Positions 50,497-61,490 of a stretch of DNA of 64,000 nucleotides are shown in pieces (the first letter of the stretch is position 1; the number at the start of each line of letters is the position of its first letter). The notes below the pieces were generated by a model, which saw only the letters and a program-made list of their open reading frames with translations, made no database searches and had not been told where the DNA came from. Origin of the DNA: Lepidostoma basale (Eukaryota; Arthropoda; Insecta; Trichoptera; Lepidostomatidae); assembly GCA_022606425.2 (NCBI GenBank), contig JAHDVF020000016.1:5548501-5612500 (forward strand), given 5' to 3'. Position numbers and translations under genes: made by a program.

Positions 50497-50590
50497 GTTT
50501 ATATCGTTCTGTTGATGATGAAAACCTTCGAAACACAGAGAAAAATAAACTAAAAGAAGGTAAAAAATCACAATTAACAAATCATCAATA
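50380..50590 (+). repeat. Hammerhead-like family 1 copy
   Basis: Left part ttcgaaggattcacatcttc (minus-strand core remnant) and right part gtttatatcgttctgttgat..gaaaaccttcgaaacacaga with gaaaaataaac form an imperfect foldback like 22,903-23,092. The plus-strand core is 50,512-50,533 (TTGATGA..CCTTC GAAA), with stem I gtttat..ttct pairing with aga..ataaac. Confidence 0.6.
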
Positions 50591-51161
50591 AATCTTATAC
50601 ATTTTACTAAAGTTTTAATAATAATTATAATAAAATAAAAATAATAAAATTCAAATTTCAAAAAATGTAAGATAACAATATTAAATACTGGAGTTACACA
50701 GCATTGCTTAATAATTAATAAATTAAACGAATGATTTGTACATACTTCGAATCTTTCTGAAAGACGGCAAAACGTTAACTAATAATATATATTAGTATTA
50801 TCAAAGCGCGTGTAGTGAACACAGAAAACCGTTATTCATCTTCCAAATTAAAAATGCACAATCAAGAGTCGCTTAGATTCCGATGTTTCTGTGATAAAAG
50901 TAGTTTAATGCATTCAGAACAACTCGAGCAATTAATTTTATACCATTATTCGAATTTTAAATTCTGTTTAGTGGAAAGTAACTGGAACTTTACACGTCTA
51001 ATAAACCGTTTTTTTTGTACTGTTTTAAGAACAGATTTTGGGAATTGATAATAAATAACAGGGATGGGCACGCATGTAGTCAATAAGAACAGAATTACGG
51101 TTATTAATAAATTATAAAGAATCACACCATAGTTATATAATATTATATACATTAATTTAAT

Positions 51162-51310
51162 TCTAACCAACCAACTAACCACCACACAGTCTCCCCGAAG
51201 GCGTAAGTAGAAAGAATGGACCGCCACACTGTTGTTTATTGATATACTTCTCTCGCTTCTTCAACATTCATATATCGTGTCATGTGCGCATGTCGATTTC
51301 TTTGACTCCT
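51162..51310 (-). mobile_element. RTE-like LINE 3' fragment
   Basis: Tail complement ccaaccaactaacc precedes accacacagtctccccgaag and the match runs to atttctttgactcctc. The UUCG loop is kept, while a compensating stem base has changed (gaaggcgtaag). Confidence 0.8.
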
Positions 51311-51339
51311 CTTGAACTTTTACCATTAAAATTCATTAA

Positions 51340-51445
51340 TTCATACACCGAAGAAGGAAAGTCTGTGCCCCGAAACATGTTTGTGAAAGGTGCAAAGAAG
51401 TGTTGTGAAAATACAATGTTTTCAAAAAAGATTCGTGAAAAAAAT
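51340..51445 (+). repeat. Family 4 repeat with hammerhead-like core
   Basis: The core is CCGAAGA, AGG..CC, GAAA, CATG, TT at about 51,346-51,382. The following ttgtgaaa..gtgttgtgaaaatacaat matches 1,185-1,240. Position 4 is C instead of U. Confidence 0.5.
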
Positions 51446-51972
51446 ATCAGTACATTTTTAATTGGAGCCACAACGAAAAGCCGCATTTGTCCACCCCTGT
51501 TAAACAAAGTATACCAATTATGCTCTGTTCTTCTAACGTTAAAGGGAAAAGGTGTGGTTTATTTATTTAAACAATATGTATTATTTACTCACATTATGCT
51601 TTAACTTTAACTTCCTGTGTGCATTTTAAACTAAAAAACAACAAACGCCAAATTTTAGCTCTTAGTTTATCACCGTATCAACGCGGGATAAGAAAATACT
51701 ATCGAAAGCTCTTTTCACTTCGAAACTTCTCTCCTGAAATACATCTAAAGAGTTCCACTTCATTCATACATCATTTCAAGCACGCTCCTATATTGTTCTC
51801 AGAAAATGCCGCCATTTAGTAATCGATTTATTATACTATATTTTCACTGAACGTCATTAAAAATACCCTAAATGATGTAACAAAAATCAAATTACAAATA
51901 TAAAAATACAGCAAAATTATTCATAAAATAGAACATTTTTAAAGTATGTAAATGTTTATTTAACTATGACTA

Positions 51973-52400
51973 TGTAAGATGTTTTGTGGAATATAAGATT
52001 CCCGCCATTTTGTATCAAACGAAACCTCCTAACCTCTAGCAGAGGAGACCACAGCGTCCTATAAAACAAGCGTCTCTTCTCCTCTATACTGCCCATACCT
52101 GTTATCAAAATCAACGCTTATACCCATCTCTTTCTAGCTTGTGCTCCTGCAAGACGCTAGAGTATCTAAGAAGATACAGGACCACAGTCGCTTCTCGTTT
52201 GGAACCCGGTTCAAAATTTCTGTAGAGTTCAAAGGCACTTGGTAGAACAGTTTACATCAAATAAATGACTGCACTCATGCAGAATACTCTGAAAATCCTC
52301 TTGCTACATCTTCGCTTAAATTATAATAAACTTCGAACTTTTTATAACCTGGGCATCTGGCGACTCGGGAACAGCACCAGAGCCTCCAAAGTTTGTATTA
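51973..52400 (+). mobile_element. Possible LTR with adjoining primer-binding site (BEL/Pao-like)
   Basis: A region beginning tgtaagatgttttgtggaat has a TATA box in promoter-like context (cctataaaacaagcgtctc, about 52,058) and a polyadenylation signal (aaataaatgac, about 52,259). It ends near cctgggca, two bases before tggcgactcgggaacag. A TG..CA unit of about 390 bp followed by a tggcgac-type primer site resembles BEL/Pao elements. No gag-pol sequence follows, and termini and target duplication are unproven. Confidence 0.4.
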
Positions 52401-53800
52401 TAACATGTTATATAAAAGGCTTCATGTTTGCATGACTCGGTAAATAAAATATACTAACAAGATTTGAAAATGATACACCATGTACCAATGAATGCAATTA
52501 TAATGTAAAGTTTTCAATATTTAACTATTTTTACATTATACGAATTTGTAATGTTATAAATTTGAGTGTATAAAAACATCAATAAAAATATTTAATATAA
52601 AAATAATATCAAATAAATATATTATGCGAAGAGTCTATATTAAATTAAATAATCCCGGATAAAATTACCTATTTTAAACTTGAATCTTGATTGGAATCTT
52701 TATATCCATCTCAATGTTCAATCTAAAGAAGATAAACTGAAATATCGATTGATAAAATGCATTACTTTTGCTCGTTAATGTTAAACATATTTACATAATA
52801 ATACGTGTGTGTATACTAGGCGGTACAATGAGTTCTGGTATGTTGATGGTATCTATCTGACTTTCTTTAAAATAGGGCCAAGGACCAAATTCAATTGGTA
52901 CCGGTTTATCACTAGAGTACTTTTTTACCTTCTAATCACTAACTGAGAGAAAGACTGGAATATTGACTCAGTTGCTGCGAAGGAAAGTCGTTGAACATTT
53001 CTGTTGTGCATTGTTAAAGAAACTACTATACATTCGTACGTGCATACTCGCTCACGTTGCATGATATACATACAGTATGCATATGGAGAACATATTCTAT
53101 ATACGTGTGTATTATCTTTCGCACAAGTCGGGGTCAATTCGGAAGACAGTAACTGTATCAAACGAGGTGAAATAGTACGCCAACTAGAACATGACTCACG
53201 AAGTCCGCACTATTGTGGACAATATTTACTTTCGTATTATTTGAACAATGCATTTGTGTTATGAAAAGTTTTCAATCTCTTTGTGTGCAATATAATATCG
53301 TTTTTTTTTTTATAGAAATAAACTAATAACTATACATTTATCGTTCGTTTTTTTTTCTATTTGTTTAAGCACCACATACTAATTGATGTTGAATTTTACA
53401 ATAAAATTTTTAAAGCGAATTAAACAAACCAACTTTAAAACAAATTAAAATAAATATTAAATAACCCATTAAATGATTTCAGAAATAACACTTATTGTTA
53501 TATGTACATGTTAAATAAAATTAATAGTTTATATATTCTTAGCGATATAGGCCCTATTTAGTGCAACTAATTTTCGGAAAATTGACATACCTAAGAAAAA
53601 TGCATTGACAGTAATGTAAACAGAAAAATATGATTCTTACGTAACCGTGTCATAAATATAATTTTAAAATATATATTTATTTATTTATAGTACTCTGAAA
53701 TCCCAAAGAGAGTGAATGATGGAATGAATTTTTAAATATTTATTATCAAATCTCAGAACTTCTGGCGGTTACAGGTGGGTTTAACTATCAACAAGCTTTT
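52401..53800. other. AT-rich intron-like DNA
   Basis: No exon or defined repeat is supported. Confidence 0.35.
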
Positions 53801-53813
53801 CGTCCGAACTTAC

Positions 53814-53864
53814 CTTGCAGGTTTGGTAGAGCGCACTATTTTGTTGTGATTTCCCTTTCGTCAT
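53814..53864 (-). CDS. Short first coding exon (17 codons), possibly of the same USP53/54 gene
   Basis: ATG at 53,864 encodes MTKGKSQQNSALYQTCK and runs straight into the consensus donor AAG|GTAAGT (intron from 53,813), phase 0. An in-frame TAG lies 12 nt upstream of the ATG, so this is a genuine start, not an internal exon. The exon sits under a GC-rich promoter-like block and lies upstream of the USP exon on the same strand. Phases match (0 to 0), so direct splicing would keep the frame. The peptide itself is not one I recognise. Joining the USP exon is inference; it could belong to another gene. Confidence 0.6.
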
Positions 53865-54175
53865 GACTGCAATCTGCTATAAATCCCAGTTAATCGCACA
53901 GCAACATGTTCAACATCGAAATAAGTTCACTTTTCCTCCGCTTCACTACAGTTTTCATTGACTTTTCACAGATTTATCTCGAAAAAACTGAACACCAAAT
54001 CGAAAGCAGTGTTTGTATTTTACTCTGAGGCTTTAGTGTGGCGAGGCGACGTAGGTGTAGCGGCGCTCTGAACGCCGGCGCTGGCCGTGGCGGGAAAAAG
54101 AACTAACTACCACGGCGGCCATTTTGTCGAAGGTGCATGGGCCATTGTTTCGAAAGGTAAATTGGAGGTAGGTAC
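53865..54175 (-). promoter_or_regulatory. GC-rich promoter and 5' UTR of the first exon
   Basis: The densest part is 54,030-54,135 (gtagcggcgctctgaacgcc, cggcgctggccgtggcggg). ccacggcggccattttgtcg contains a GCCATTTTG site of the YY1/Pho type often found near insect and vertebrate start sites. No TATA is evident. On plus, cgaaag|gtaaat at 54,157 could be a weak donor of a divergent transcript. Confidence 0.5.
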
Positions 54176-54591
54176 CTATCTAATCCACGTATCTATGAGC
54201 GGCATGTATAATCAATTTCGTAAAATTCAAATGCGGAAATGATAATTCCTTTCATTGATATTATGTTTAAAAAACTTTGTTTAAATCATATTTTGTAACA
54301 CCTTTATAAGCTCAAAATATAATCAAGATACCTTATAATAATAATTTTTATACTTATTTACGTTTTAAAGTAGACAAACCTTTATGTTTAAAATTCAATA
54401 ATATGCAACCATATTTACAGTTATGAAATGTGTCAAATCAAAATTCAATTACATATATTAAAAATAAATATTATATTTACACATATAATCGCCTTTTTAG
54501 AGTGGTTATTTTTTTTTACAGAGAAATTTCCAAGAGAAAATATGAAAATAGAGATATTTAAACTAAGTTTAATTTCAAACTAAAATGTAAA

Positions 54592-54820
54592 CGCGATTTT
54601 TTCGGTTTTACGGAGAATTTTATTTATATAAAAATATAAATACTTATGACAAATTTGTTTTACCTTGCGAGGGCATTCTCGAAACTTTTTTTAGAATTTT
54701 TGAGAATGCCTAGTGAAATAAGTTTTGAGAATGCCCTCGTAAGGCGAAACAAATTTGTCACAAGTGTTTATATTTGAAATAAATAAACATCTCCGTAAAT
54801 CCGACAAAACAATCTCGTTA
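54592..54820. repeat. 230-bp foldback element with hammerhead-like motifs on both strands
   Basis: The arms of about 95 nt (54,592-54,683 and 54,722-54,820) share cgatt..tcgg.tttacggag, acaaatttgtttt.cctt and gcgagggcattctc. The plus-strand core is 54,725-54,759: TTGAGAA, stem GCC/GGC, GAAA, CAAATTTG, TC. The complementary arm carries a mirrored core ending in the same palindrome. The 8-nt palindrome stands where other copies have CATG. Confidence 0.8.
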
Positions 54821-55064
54821 ACATTATAATTTATAATGGAGTTTTACAAAACAAAAACCATAACCATCAATAAGTTAAAATCTATTTCTTTTGATAATAT
54901 TTGTATATTATGTACACGTACACATATAAACAACAATTCTATATGTAACACAGAAAATAAATAAACTATTACGCATATGCAACATTATTGTTTGGATATA
55001 TTTTTATATGGATGTACAAAGTTATTAATGTTTTCCTGGATGTTATGTTTACTAATATGGAATA

Positions 55065-55340
55065 TTAAAAAACGTTAATTATTTTTTTAAGGCCACGAAC
55101 CACCACTCTAGTAGTAATTTCCCTACAACCGAATATAAAAAAACTTAGAATAGGTACTAAAATGTGAGACAGTGTGGCAACGGCGAGGAGAAGGGGTGGA
55201 GGTAGGATGGCGGAGGGGAGTGGTAACCGAGCGTATCCATTTTTGATGGTCAGTGTTTCTACTGCGGACTGGGGTGCACACATTTCATTGTTTCGTTCGG
55301 GAAGACACGCTGCAGTGCTTTTACGTGGGGTGTCTCATGA
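55065..55340. other. GC-richer block, unresolved
   Basis: ggcaacggcgaggagaaggg to ggtggaggtaggatggcgga is purine-rich, followed by an Inr-like ggtcagtgtttc at 55,249. Frames on both strands lack splice sites and domains. Confidence 0.25.
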
Positions 55341-55663
55341 TTCCCACAATAATGAATTTGCGATTTCAAATTGGAGTCATTATACAATAATAAAATTACT
55401 TCTATACTTGGAACACATAAAAAAAAGTCTTATTTTTTGTCTTATTGTTTTACGACTACTACAGAGGGAAGATTAATTAAACAATGTTTGCATTTAAATC
55501 ATTCTAAATGAATGCATACATAATGTATTTTTTAAATGTATTTTCTGTTGAAAATTAAATAAGCATCTAACCAGCATGCAGATATTTTGGATTAGTAGAG
55601 GAAGCAAATACTAAAATATAAATAAATATAGTCAACATCTTGTACATATAAAGCCTTTTCCAA

Positions 55664-55803
55664 ATTCATACATCGTGTGACGCACACACATCGATTTCTC
55701 CGACTCCTCGTGTATCCGACATTTAAGGTTTGATTTAGTTGATTATGGCGCGTTTATCTCTATCTAGCTCGATTCTTGATCCATTCACATCCTTAAGGCA
55801 TCC
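55664..55803 (-). mobile_element. RTE-like LINE internal fragment, old
   Basis: aattcatacatcgtgtgacg, catcgatttctccgactcct and gtatccgacatttaaggttt are the complement of the region encoding the MTRCMN and NVGH segments. Both the 3' tail and the terminal hairpin are absent. Confidence 0.65.
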
Positions 55804-55840
55804 GTATACCATATATAGGGAAAAAGGACATTTACCTTTT

Positions 55841-56172
55841 ACAAGAGGAGGGCACAACATAGGAAATATACTTCACAATGGGATTTTGCAGGATTGTAAT
55901 CCCCCCTAAGAATCATTCATGGTCAAAGTAAGAAAGCGTAATAGCCAGCCAAACCAGAGACCAGCCGACTAAGAGATGGCAAGCTTACCACTCAACTACT
56001 TCACTATTGTTACTGGTGGCCAAATTTCTAATTTATAAAGGTAGGCTCTTTTTCTAGAAATTGGCTGGCTATTGCGCTTTCTTACAATGACTATGGACGA
56101 CTCTTAGGGGGCACTACAATCCCCCAAAATCTCAACTCCAAGTCAATTTCCTATGTCGTGCCCTCCCCTTGT
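55841..56172. mobile_element. MITE-like element with ~120-bp terminal inverted repeats
   Basis: Left arm acaagaggagggcacaacat to gcgtaatagccagcca (55,841-55,960) is matched by the complement of 56,061-56,172 (gccctccccttgt end; ttggctggctattgcgcttt). The arms are roughly 80-85% identical, with about 100 bp between and no coding sequence. The terminal motif ACAAGRGGAGGGCAC is its most useful tag. A foldback-type DNA transposon derivative is the likely class. Confidence 0.75.
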
Positions 56173-56184
56173 TAGTCATCCTAA

Positions 56185-56232
56185 TCATTAGAGGGTTTAT
56201 CTACAGAAGTCTTCTACGAATACCACGTCGTA
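56185..56232 (+). repeat. Left copy of a 48-bp direct repeat flanking an RTE insertion
   Basis: tcattagagggtttatctac then agaagtcttctacgaatacc, acgtcg. It pairs with 56,841-56,888 with about five mismatches over the first 46 nt and abuts the RTE tail, so it is read as the target-site duplication. Confidence 0.75.
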
Positions 56233-56840
56233 ACTAAAACTAACTAACCATCACGCCGTCTCCCCGGAGGGGTAGGCAGAATGAATGGAACGCCCCACTG
56301 TTCTGTCCTGACATACTTCTCTCGAGTCCCTTACATTCATACATCTTGTCATGCATGCACGTCGATTTCTCCGACTCCTCACGTGACCGACATTTAATAT
56401 TTGATTGATTTGATCGCGCCACGTTTTCCTCGGCCTTCCTCTATTTCTAGCTCCGTTCACGCTGTTTACATATACCTTCTTTACCATTCTGTCTTCACTC
56501 ATTCTTTCCATGTGTCCAAACCATCTTAATGACCCTTTCATTATTTTGTTCATAACACTTTCAATTGCACCACATTCACTTCTTATACTTGCATTTGACC
56601 TCTATCATATACAGATTTGCCACATATTCGTCTTAGAGATCTCATTTCTACTGCATTTATTCTACTTTCATCCTTCTTTTGTCAGTTCCATGCTTCACTT
56701 CCATACATAAAGGTCGGCACAAGAACACCATTATGCACTGCCATCTTAGCTTTTTTGGATAGGCTTTTGTTTGCGATGACAACTAAGTGCACCATTTACT
56801 CTGTTGCCTGCCCCAACCCTTCTTTCAATACCCTTCTCAT
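56233..56840 (-). pseudogene. RTE-like LINE, 5'-truncated (UCCG subfamily)
   Basis: The 100-codon frame 56,553-56,251 reads KGSLRWFGHMERMSEDRM, then the RGRPRKTWRDQINQ and MTRCMNVRDSREV segments, ending SAYPSGETA. Right of it the match continues in shifted frames to the NKVNGALKVV-encoding region, ending cccttctcat. A 48-bp direct repeat flanks it exactly. Confidence 0.9.
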
Positions 56841-56888
56841 TCATTAGAGGGTTTATCTAAAGAAGTCCACTACGAACACCGCGTCGCG
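56841..56888 (+). repeat. Right copy of the 48-bp direct repeat
   Basis: tcattagagggtttatctaa, agaagtccactacgaacacc, gcgtcgcg. See the left copy at 56,185. Confidence 0.75.
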
Positions 56889-56937
56889 TCGTTGAGAAGA
56901 CAAACTGCTTTAATATTAGTAAATTTCGAAATATACC

Positions 56938-57000
56938 CAAAGGATATCTCATTTCCAACGCATTTCATTTCCATACATAAGGGTCGATAAAAATATATCC
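56938..57000 (-). mobile_element. RTE-like LINE scrap with internal deletion
   Basis: ggatatctcatttccaacgc and catttccatacataagggtc are two RTE segments (complement) that are about 50 nt apart in the intact element but adjacent here. Confidence 0.6.
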
Positions 57001-57229
57001 ATCTTACTTAACTACAATTATACGTACAATTAATATTATATCACATAGTATAACCGATTCATACGTGTATTTATTTTCATATGATACATTTATTTTACAC
57101 AACTTTTTACGTCAAGTAATCACTATTTAGCGTATTAAGACATAACAAAATACAAAGCATGCGTGTCTATTATTTAAGTTCGGATTCGCCCACACAGTGC
57201 AGTTTAGATTAAGTGCGAAGTTTTATCTC

Positions 57230-57480
57230 AAATCAACAGAGATCGGCGGGAATATGTTATAATGTAAATAAAGTACCAGATCTATCGGCCGCGGGTTCAG
57301 TATCTGCCCACGCGTTATATTCCGCACGGTAGTCGCGGACATGACAGGCCATTAATTGCGGACATTTCTCAAATAAATAGTGGAGATTAATCCGTACAAT
57401 TGTATTGGGAACGACATATTTTTTTGCATATGTAATATTACCTGAGTAATTATTGAGAGAGATTTTGGAAGATAATTTAG
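57230..57480. promoter_or_regulatory. Candidate conserved noncoding element
   Basis: A complex block: ctatcggccgcgggttcagt, ccgcacggtagtcgcggaca, ccattaattgcgg, agattaatccg. The last two are homeodomain and Otx/Bicoid-type (TAATCC) sites. No frame. Enhancer role is inference. Confidence 0.3.
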
Positions 57481-57875
57481 TTTATTATTGATCATTTACC
57501 AAATATATGGTTTTAATACCTCCCAACTAGGGTAACCCGTTCTAGGGAGGCATTCCTAGCACTCTATATAATTTCTAAATTTAGGGAACAATTTATGAAC
57601 AGGAGAGCAACACATATCCTTAAGTATATAACTTAAAATTAATTGTCTTATATTATATAATATATAATAACAATATTTAAACTCTATTTAAACTATTGAC
57701 TTCTTTTTAAAAATTACACTACATTCAAGCCGCCCTTTTTTAATGTCTCCGTAGTTGTGCATTGTCATTTTTTGTGGGTCGTTTATAGTTTTGTTTATTA
57801 TGTTATATAGTTTGGGTCCAAGATAGTAGAAACTTCTTCATTGAAATATTCCTCTATTATAATACAATATAATAT

Positions 57876-58492
<617 letters not shown>

Positions 58493-58500
58493 CTAACTAA

Positions 58501-58953
58501 CTAACTAACCATCACGCTGTCTCCCCGAAGGGGTAGGCAGAAAGAATGGACTGCCACACCTTTTCTTTCCTGACATATTTCTCTCGCTTCCTCAACATTC
58601 ATACATCGTGTCATGCACGCGCGTCGATTTCTCTGACTCCTCACATGGCCGACATTCAATATTTGATTTATTTGATCGTGCCACGTTTTCCTCGGTCTTC
58701 CTCTATTTCTGGTTCCATTTACATCATTAACATATAATTTTTTTACCATTCTTTCTTCATTCATTCTTTCCATATGTCCAAACCATCTTAATGATCCTTT
58801 CATTATTTTGTTCATGACACCATCATTCGCACCGCATTCACTTCTTATATTTTCATTCGACACTCTATCATACACAGAGTATCCACACATTCGTCTAAGA
58901 GATCTCATTTCTACTGCATTTATTCTACTTTCATCCTTCTTTGCCAGTTCCAT
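58501..58953 (-). pseudogene. RTE-like C-terminal domain and terminal hairpin
   Basis: 150 codons carry the SRINAVEMRSLRRMCGYS, KGSLRWFGHMERMNEERM and RGRPRKTWHDQINQ segments, then MTRCMNVEEAREICQ. A late frameshift (around 58,558) replaces the usual SAYPFGETA ending with one in another frame. The hairpin itself (58,512-58,533 complement) is intact with a UUCG loop. Confidence 0.9.
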
Positions 58954-59407
58954 GCTTCGCTTCCATACATAAGGGTCGGTAGAAGAACACCATTGTGCAC
59001 TGCCATTCTAGCTTTTTTGATAGGTTTTTGTTTGCGATGACAACTTTAAGTGCACCATTCACTTTGTTGCCTGCCCCAACCCTTCTTTCAATATCCCTCT
59101 CCACTCGCCCATCTCTTGTAAACATACTACCTAAATACACGAACTCAACTACTTGCTCCAAATTTTCACCATTCACGCTAATGTTGCAGACTGTCGTGGT
59201 TTCTTCCTTTTCAAAAATCATTACCTTGGACTTATTAACATTCATCATCAGATCATTTCGCATGCATACCTCATACATACAATTCACCAGGACTTGTAGT
59301 TCATGCTCGTTGTCAGCAAGTAGGACAGCGTCATCCGCATACAAGAGACAGCTTACTGACACTCCGCTCATTTTGGCACCTACATCCAACCCTTTCAGCT
59401 CTCTCAT
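58931..59407 (-). pseudogene. RTE-like reverse transcriptase, YADD and thumb
   Basis: It begins MRELKGLDVGAK and has the catalytic LLYADDAVLLADNEHELQ, then VNKSKVMIFEK and VEFVYLGSMFTRDG, typical of RT domains of RTE LINEs. A one-base loss near 59,018 (after NKNLSKK) shifts the frame. Confidence 0.9.
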
Positions 59408-60171
59408 ACATTGTCCATATACAGATTAAATAACCACGGGGACATTACGCAACCTTGTTTGACACCTTTATTGATATCAAACCAGGCTGTAAGATCTCCA
59501 TTTACTCTGACACTAGCAGTGCTTTCCGTGTATAGCGACTTAATGGCCGTGATCAGTTTTGTACTTATTCCATATTCAGACAATATTTTCCACAACTTTT
59601 CTCTATTAACGTAATCATATGCTTTTTGTAAGTCGACAAATGCACAGAAAAGTTTGCGATTTTTGGCCAGAAACTTCTCTGTCAATGTACGAAGTCCAAA
59701 AATTTGATCCATACATCCTCTGCCATTCATAAAGGCACCTTGCACATCCCAAACTTTGTCACTCGTCAATTTTCTTACTCTTTCTATTAAAATTCTGCCA
59801 TAGACTTTACCAACGACACTCAAAAGACTAATAGCTCTGTGGTTTCCACATTCCATACGCGATCCTTTTCCTTTGTACAGGGGCATAATTACTGCTCTCC
59901 TCCAGTCTAGCGGCGTATATCCCTCCTCCAAGCACTGGTTAAATAACTTACATAACCATGTAGAAACCACTTCGCCACCGCTTTTAATAAAGTCTATGGC
60001 AATACAATCAAACCCAACAGCTTTTCCACTTTTCATTGCACTCACGGATCTTTTCATCTCATTCGTACTTATTTTTTCAATATTATCATTCATAGGTCCC
60101 GCACTCGCACTAGCTGTCATATTTTCGATCACGCTTGTATCACCACCATACATCTCCTTAAAATATTCCAT
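59404..60171 (-). pseudogene. RTE-like reverse transcriptase, fingers and palm
   Basis: 255 codons with RT motifs: VIMPLYKGKG and NHRAISLLSVVGK, QGAFMNGRGCMDQIF, the catalytic Asp motif CAFVDLQKAYDYVNREKLW, and GVKQGCVMSPWLFNLYMD. A frameshift near 59,405 puts the YADD motif in the next frame. Nothing suggests loss of a catalytic residue. Confidence 0.92.
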
Positions 60172-61490
60172 CCATCTTTCTTGTAGATCTTACTCTCCGT
60201 TAACATTCTTCCCTCGTTGTCTAAAATTGCTTTCACACATCCACTATCAGGAGGATTTCGGGCTTTTTTAACTTCTTTCCAAAACATTTTTAAATTTGCT
60301 TGGAAGTTGTTTGTCATTTTGAGCCCTTCTTCCTCCTTCAGCTTTTCTTTCCGCGCTTTCACTACCGACTTCACTCTCTTCTTGCATACCTTATACAAAT
60401 CTTTTGCTCTTTCATACTTAACTCTGTCATTCTTATTTATCGACAACATATTCAACCAAGCATCTTTCTTCTCTTTAACAGCAATCTTTACGTCATCATT
60501 CCACCATGCATCCCCTTTCCTTCTTCCTTGTACACACACACCACACGATTCTTTCGCTGATTCACACAAACTCTCCTTCAAGTATTTCCAGGTCTCGTCA
60601 ATACTCAACTCACTTACATCCCGCTCACTCAATCTATCTTTCACTTTTCTTACGAAATTATTTCTTACGTCATTGTTTTGCAGTTTTTCAACTTTGACTC
60701 TAGTCGGTGCGGCTACTGTTTTGTTTCTTCTGGTTCGCCATCCCCGGAATAAGATCACTTTTGCCACTACTAAAAAATGATCCGTTTCCAGTTCGGCTCC
60801 CCTGAAGACCCTTGAATCAACAGTATCCGCCCGTAATCTAGAGTCTACAATGACGTAATCTATAATGGACCTTTCAAATCCTCTTTCCCAAGTATAGAGA
60901 TGGATTCTCTTATGATCGAAGATGGTATTTGATACAAAGAGACCCCATTCTAAACACAACTCAAGCAGTCTCCTTCCATTATCATTTATTCGTCTATCAC
61001 CAAACGTACCCAGACATTCCTCGTACCCACTCCTACGGATTCCCACCCAACCGTTCATATCACCTGCTATTATCAATCTTTCGTTTTCACTCTTACACAC
61101 CAATGTCTCTCTCACTTTGTCCCAAAACTCATCTTTACTCGCCTCATTTTCGTTGTTACCAGGGGCGTATCCAATTAAAAGGAAAACTCTTGTTAACCCG
61201 ATCTTGAAGCGAATCCACATGAGTCTTGGGCTAACACATTTATAACCTTTCATACATTCTACCATCCTTGGAGCTAGCACCGCCGCCACGCCTTGGCATG
61301 CTCTGTGGTCATTCGGCACACCCGACCACAGAACAAGCTTATCCGCATGCTCCAAGGAACCACACTCTTTCATCATACATTCAGTCACACATAAAACATC
61401 TAAACACTTTTTATCCATTTCTGCACACATCTCATTCAACTTTCCTTCCATACCTCCCCTTATATTCCATGTACCGATGCGGCACTCCAC
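60129..61490 (-). pseudogene. RTE-like endonuclease and N-terminal part
   Basis: About 450 codons. The motifs of an APE-type endonuclease are in order: GTWNIRGG near the start, CVTECMMKE, IAGDMNGWVG (about residue 141), TWERGFERSIIDYVIVDS and ELETDHFLV. These supply the Asn, Glu, Asp-x-Asn, and Asp-His catalytic positions. The C-terminal third is Lys-rich and coiled, a linker to the RT. The first codon as drawn is GTG, and the frame is open further upstream to the element end without an ATG, so the natural start is unclear; an internal Met follows 14 codons on. A frameshift near 60,170 ends the frame just before the RT. Confidence 0.9.

Noticed and set aside
58501..58953. Independent host gene encoding a RWFGHMERM / GRPRKTW protein
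   Set aside because: It is the C-terminal domain of the LINE, found in many truncated copies with the same 3' tail.
60217..60780. 187-codon plus-strand frame, and similar plus frames over 58,995-61,630
   Set aside because: They are antisense shadows of the minus-strand LINE ORFs, with Ser/Phe/Leu-rich composition.
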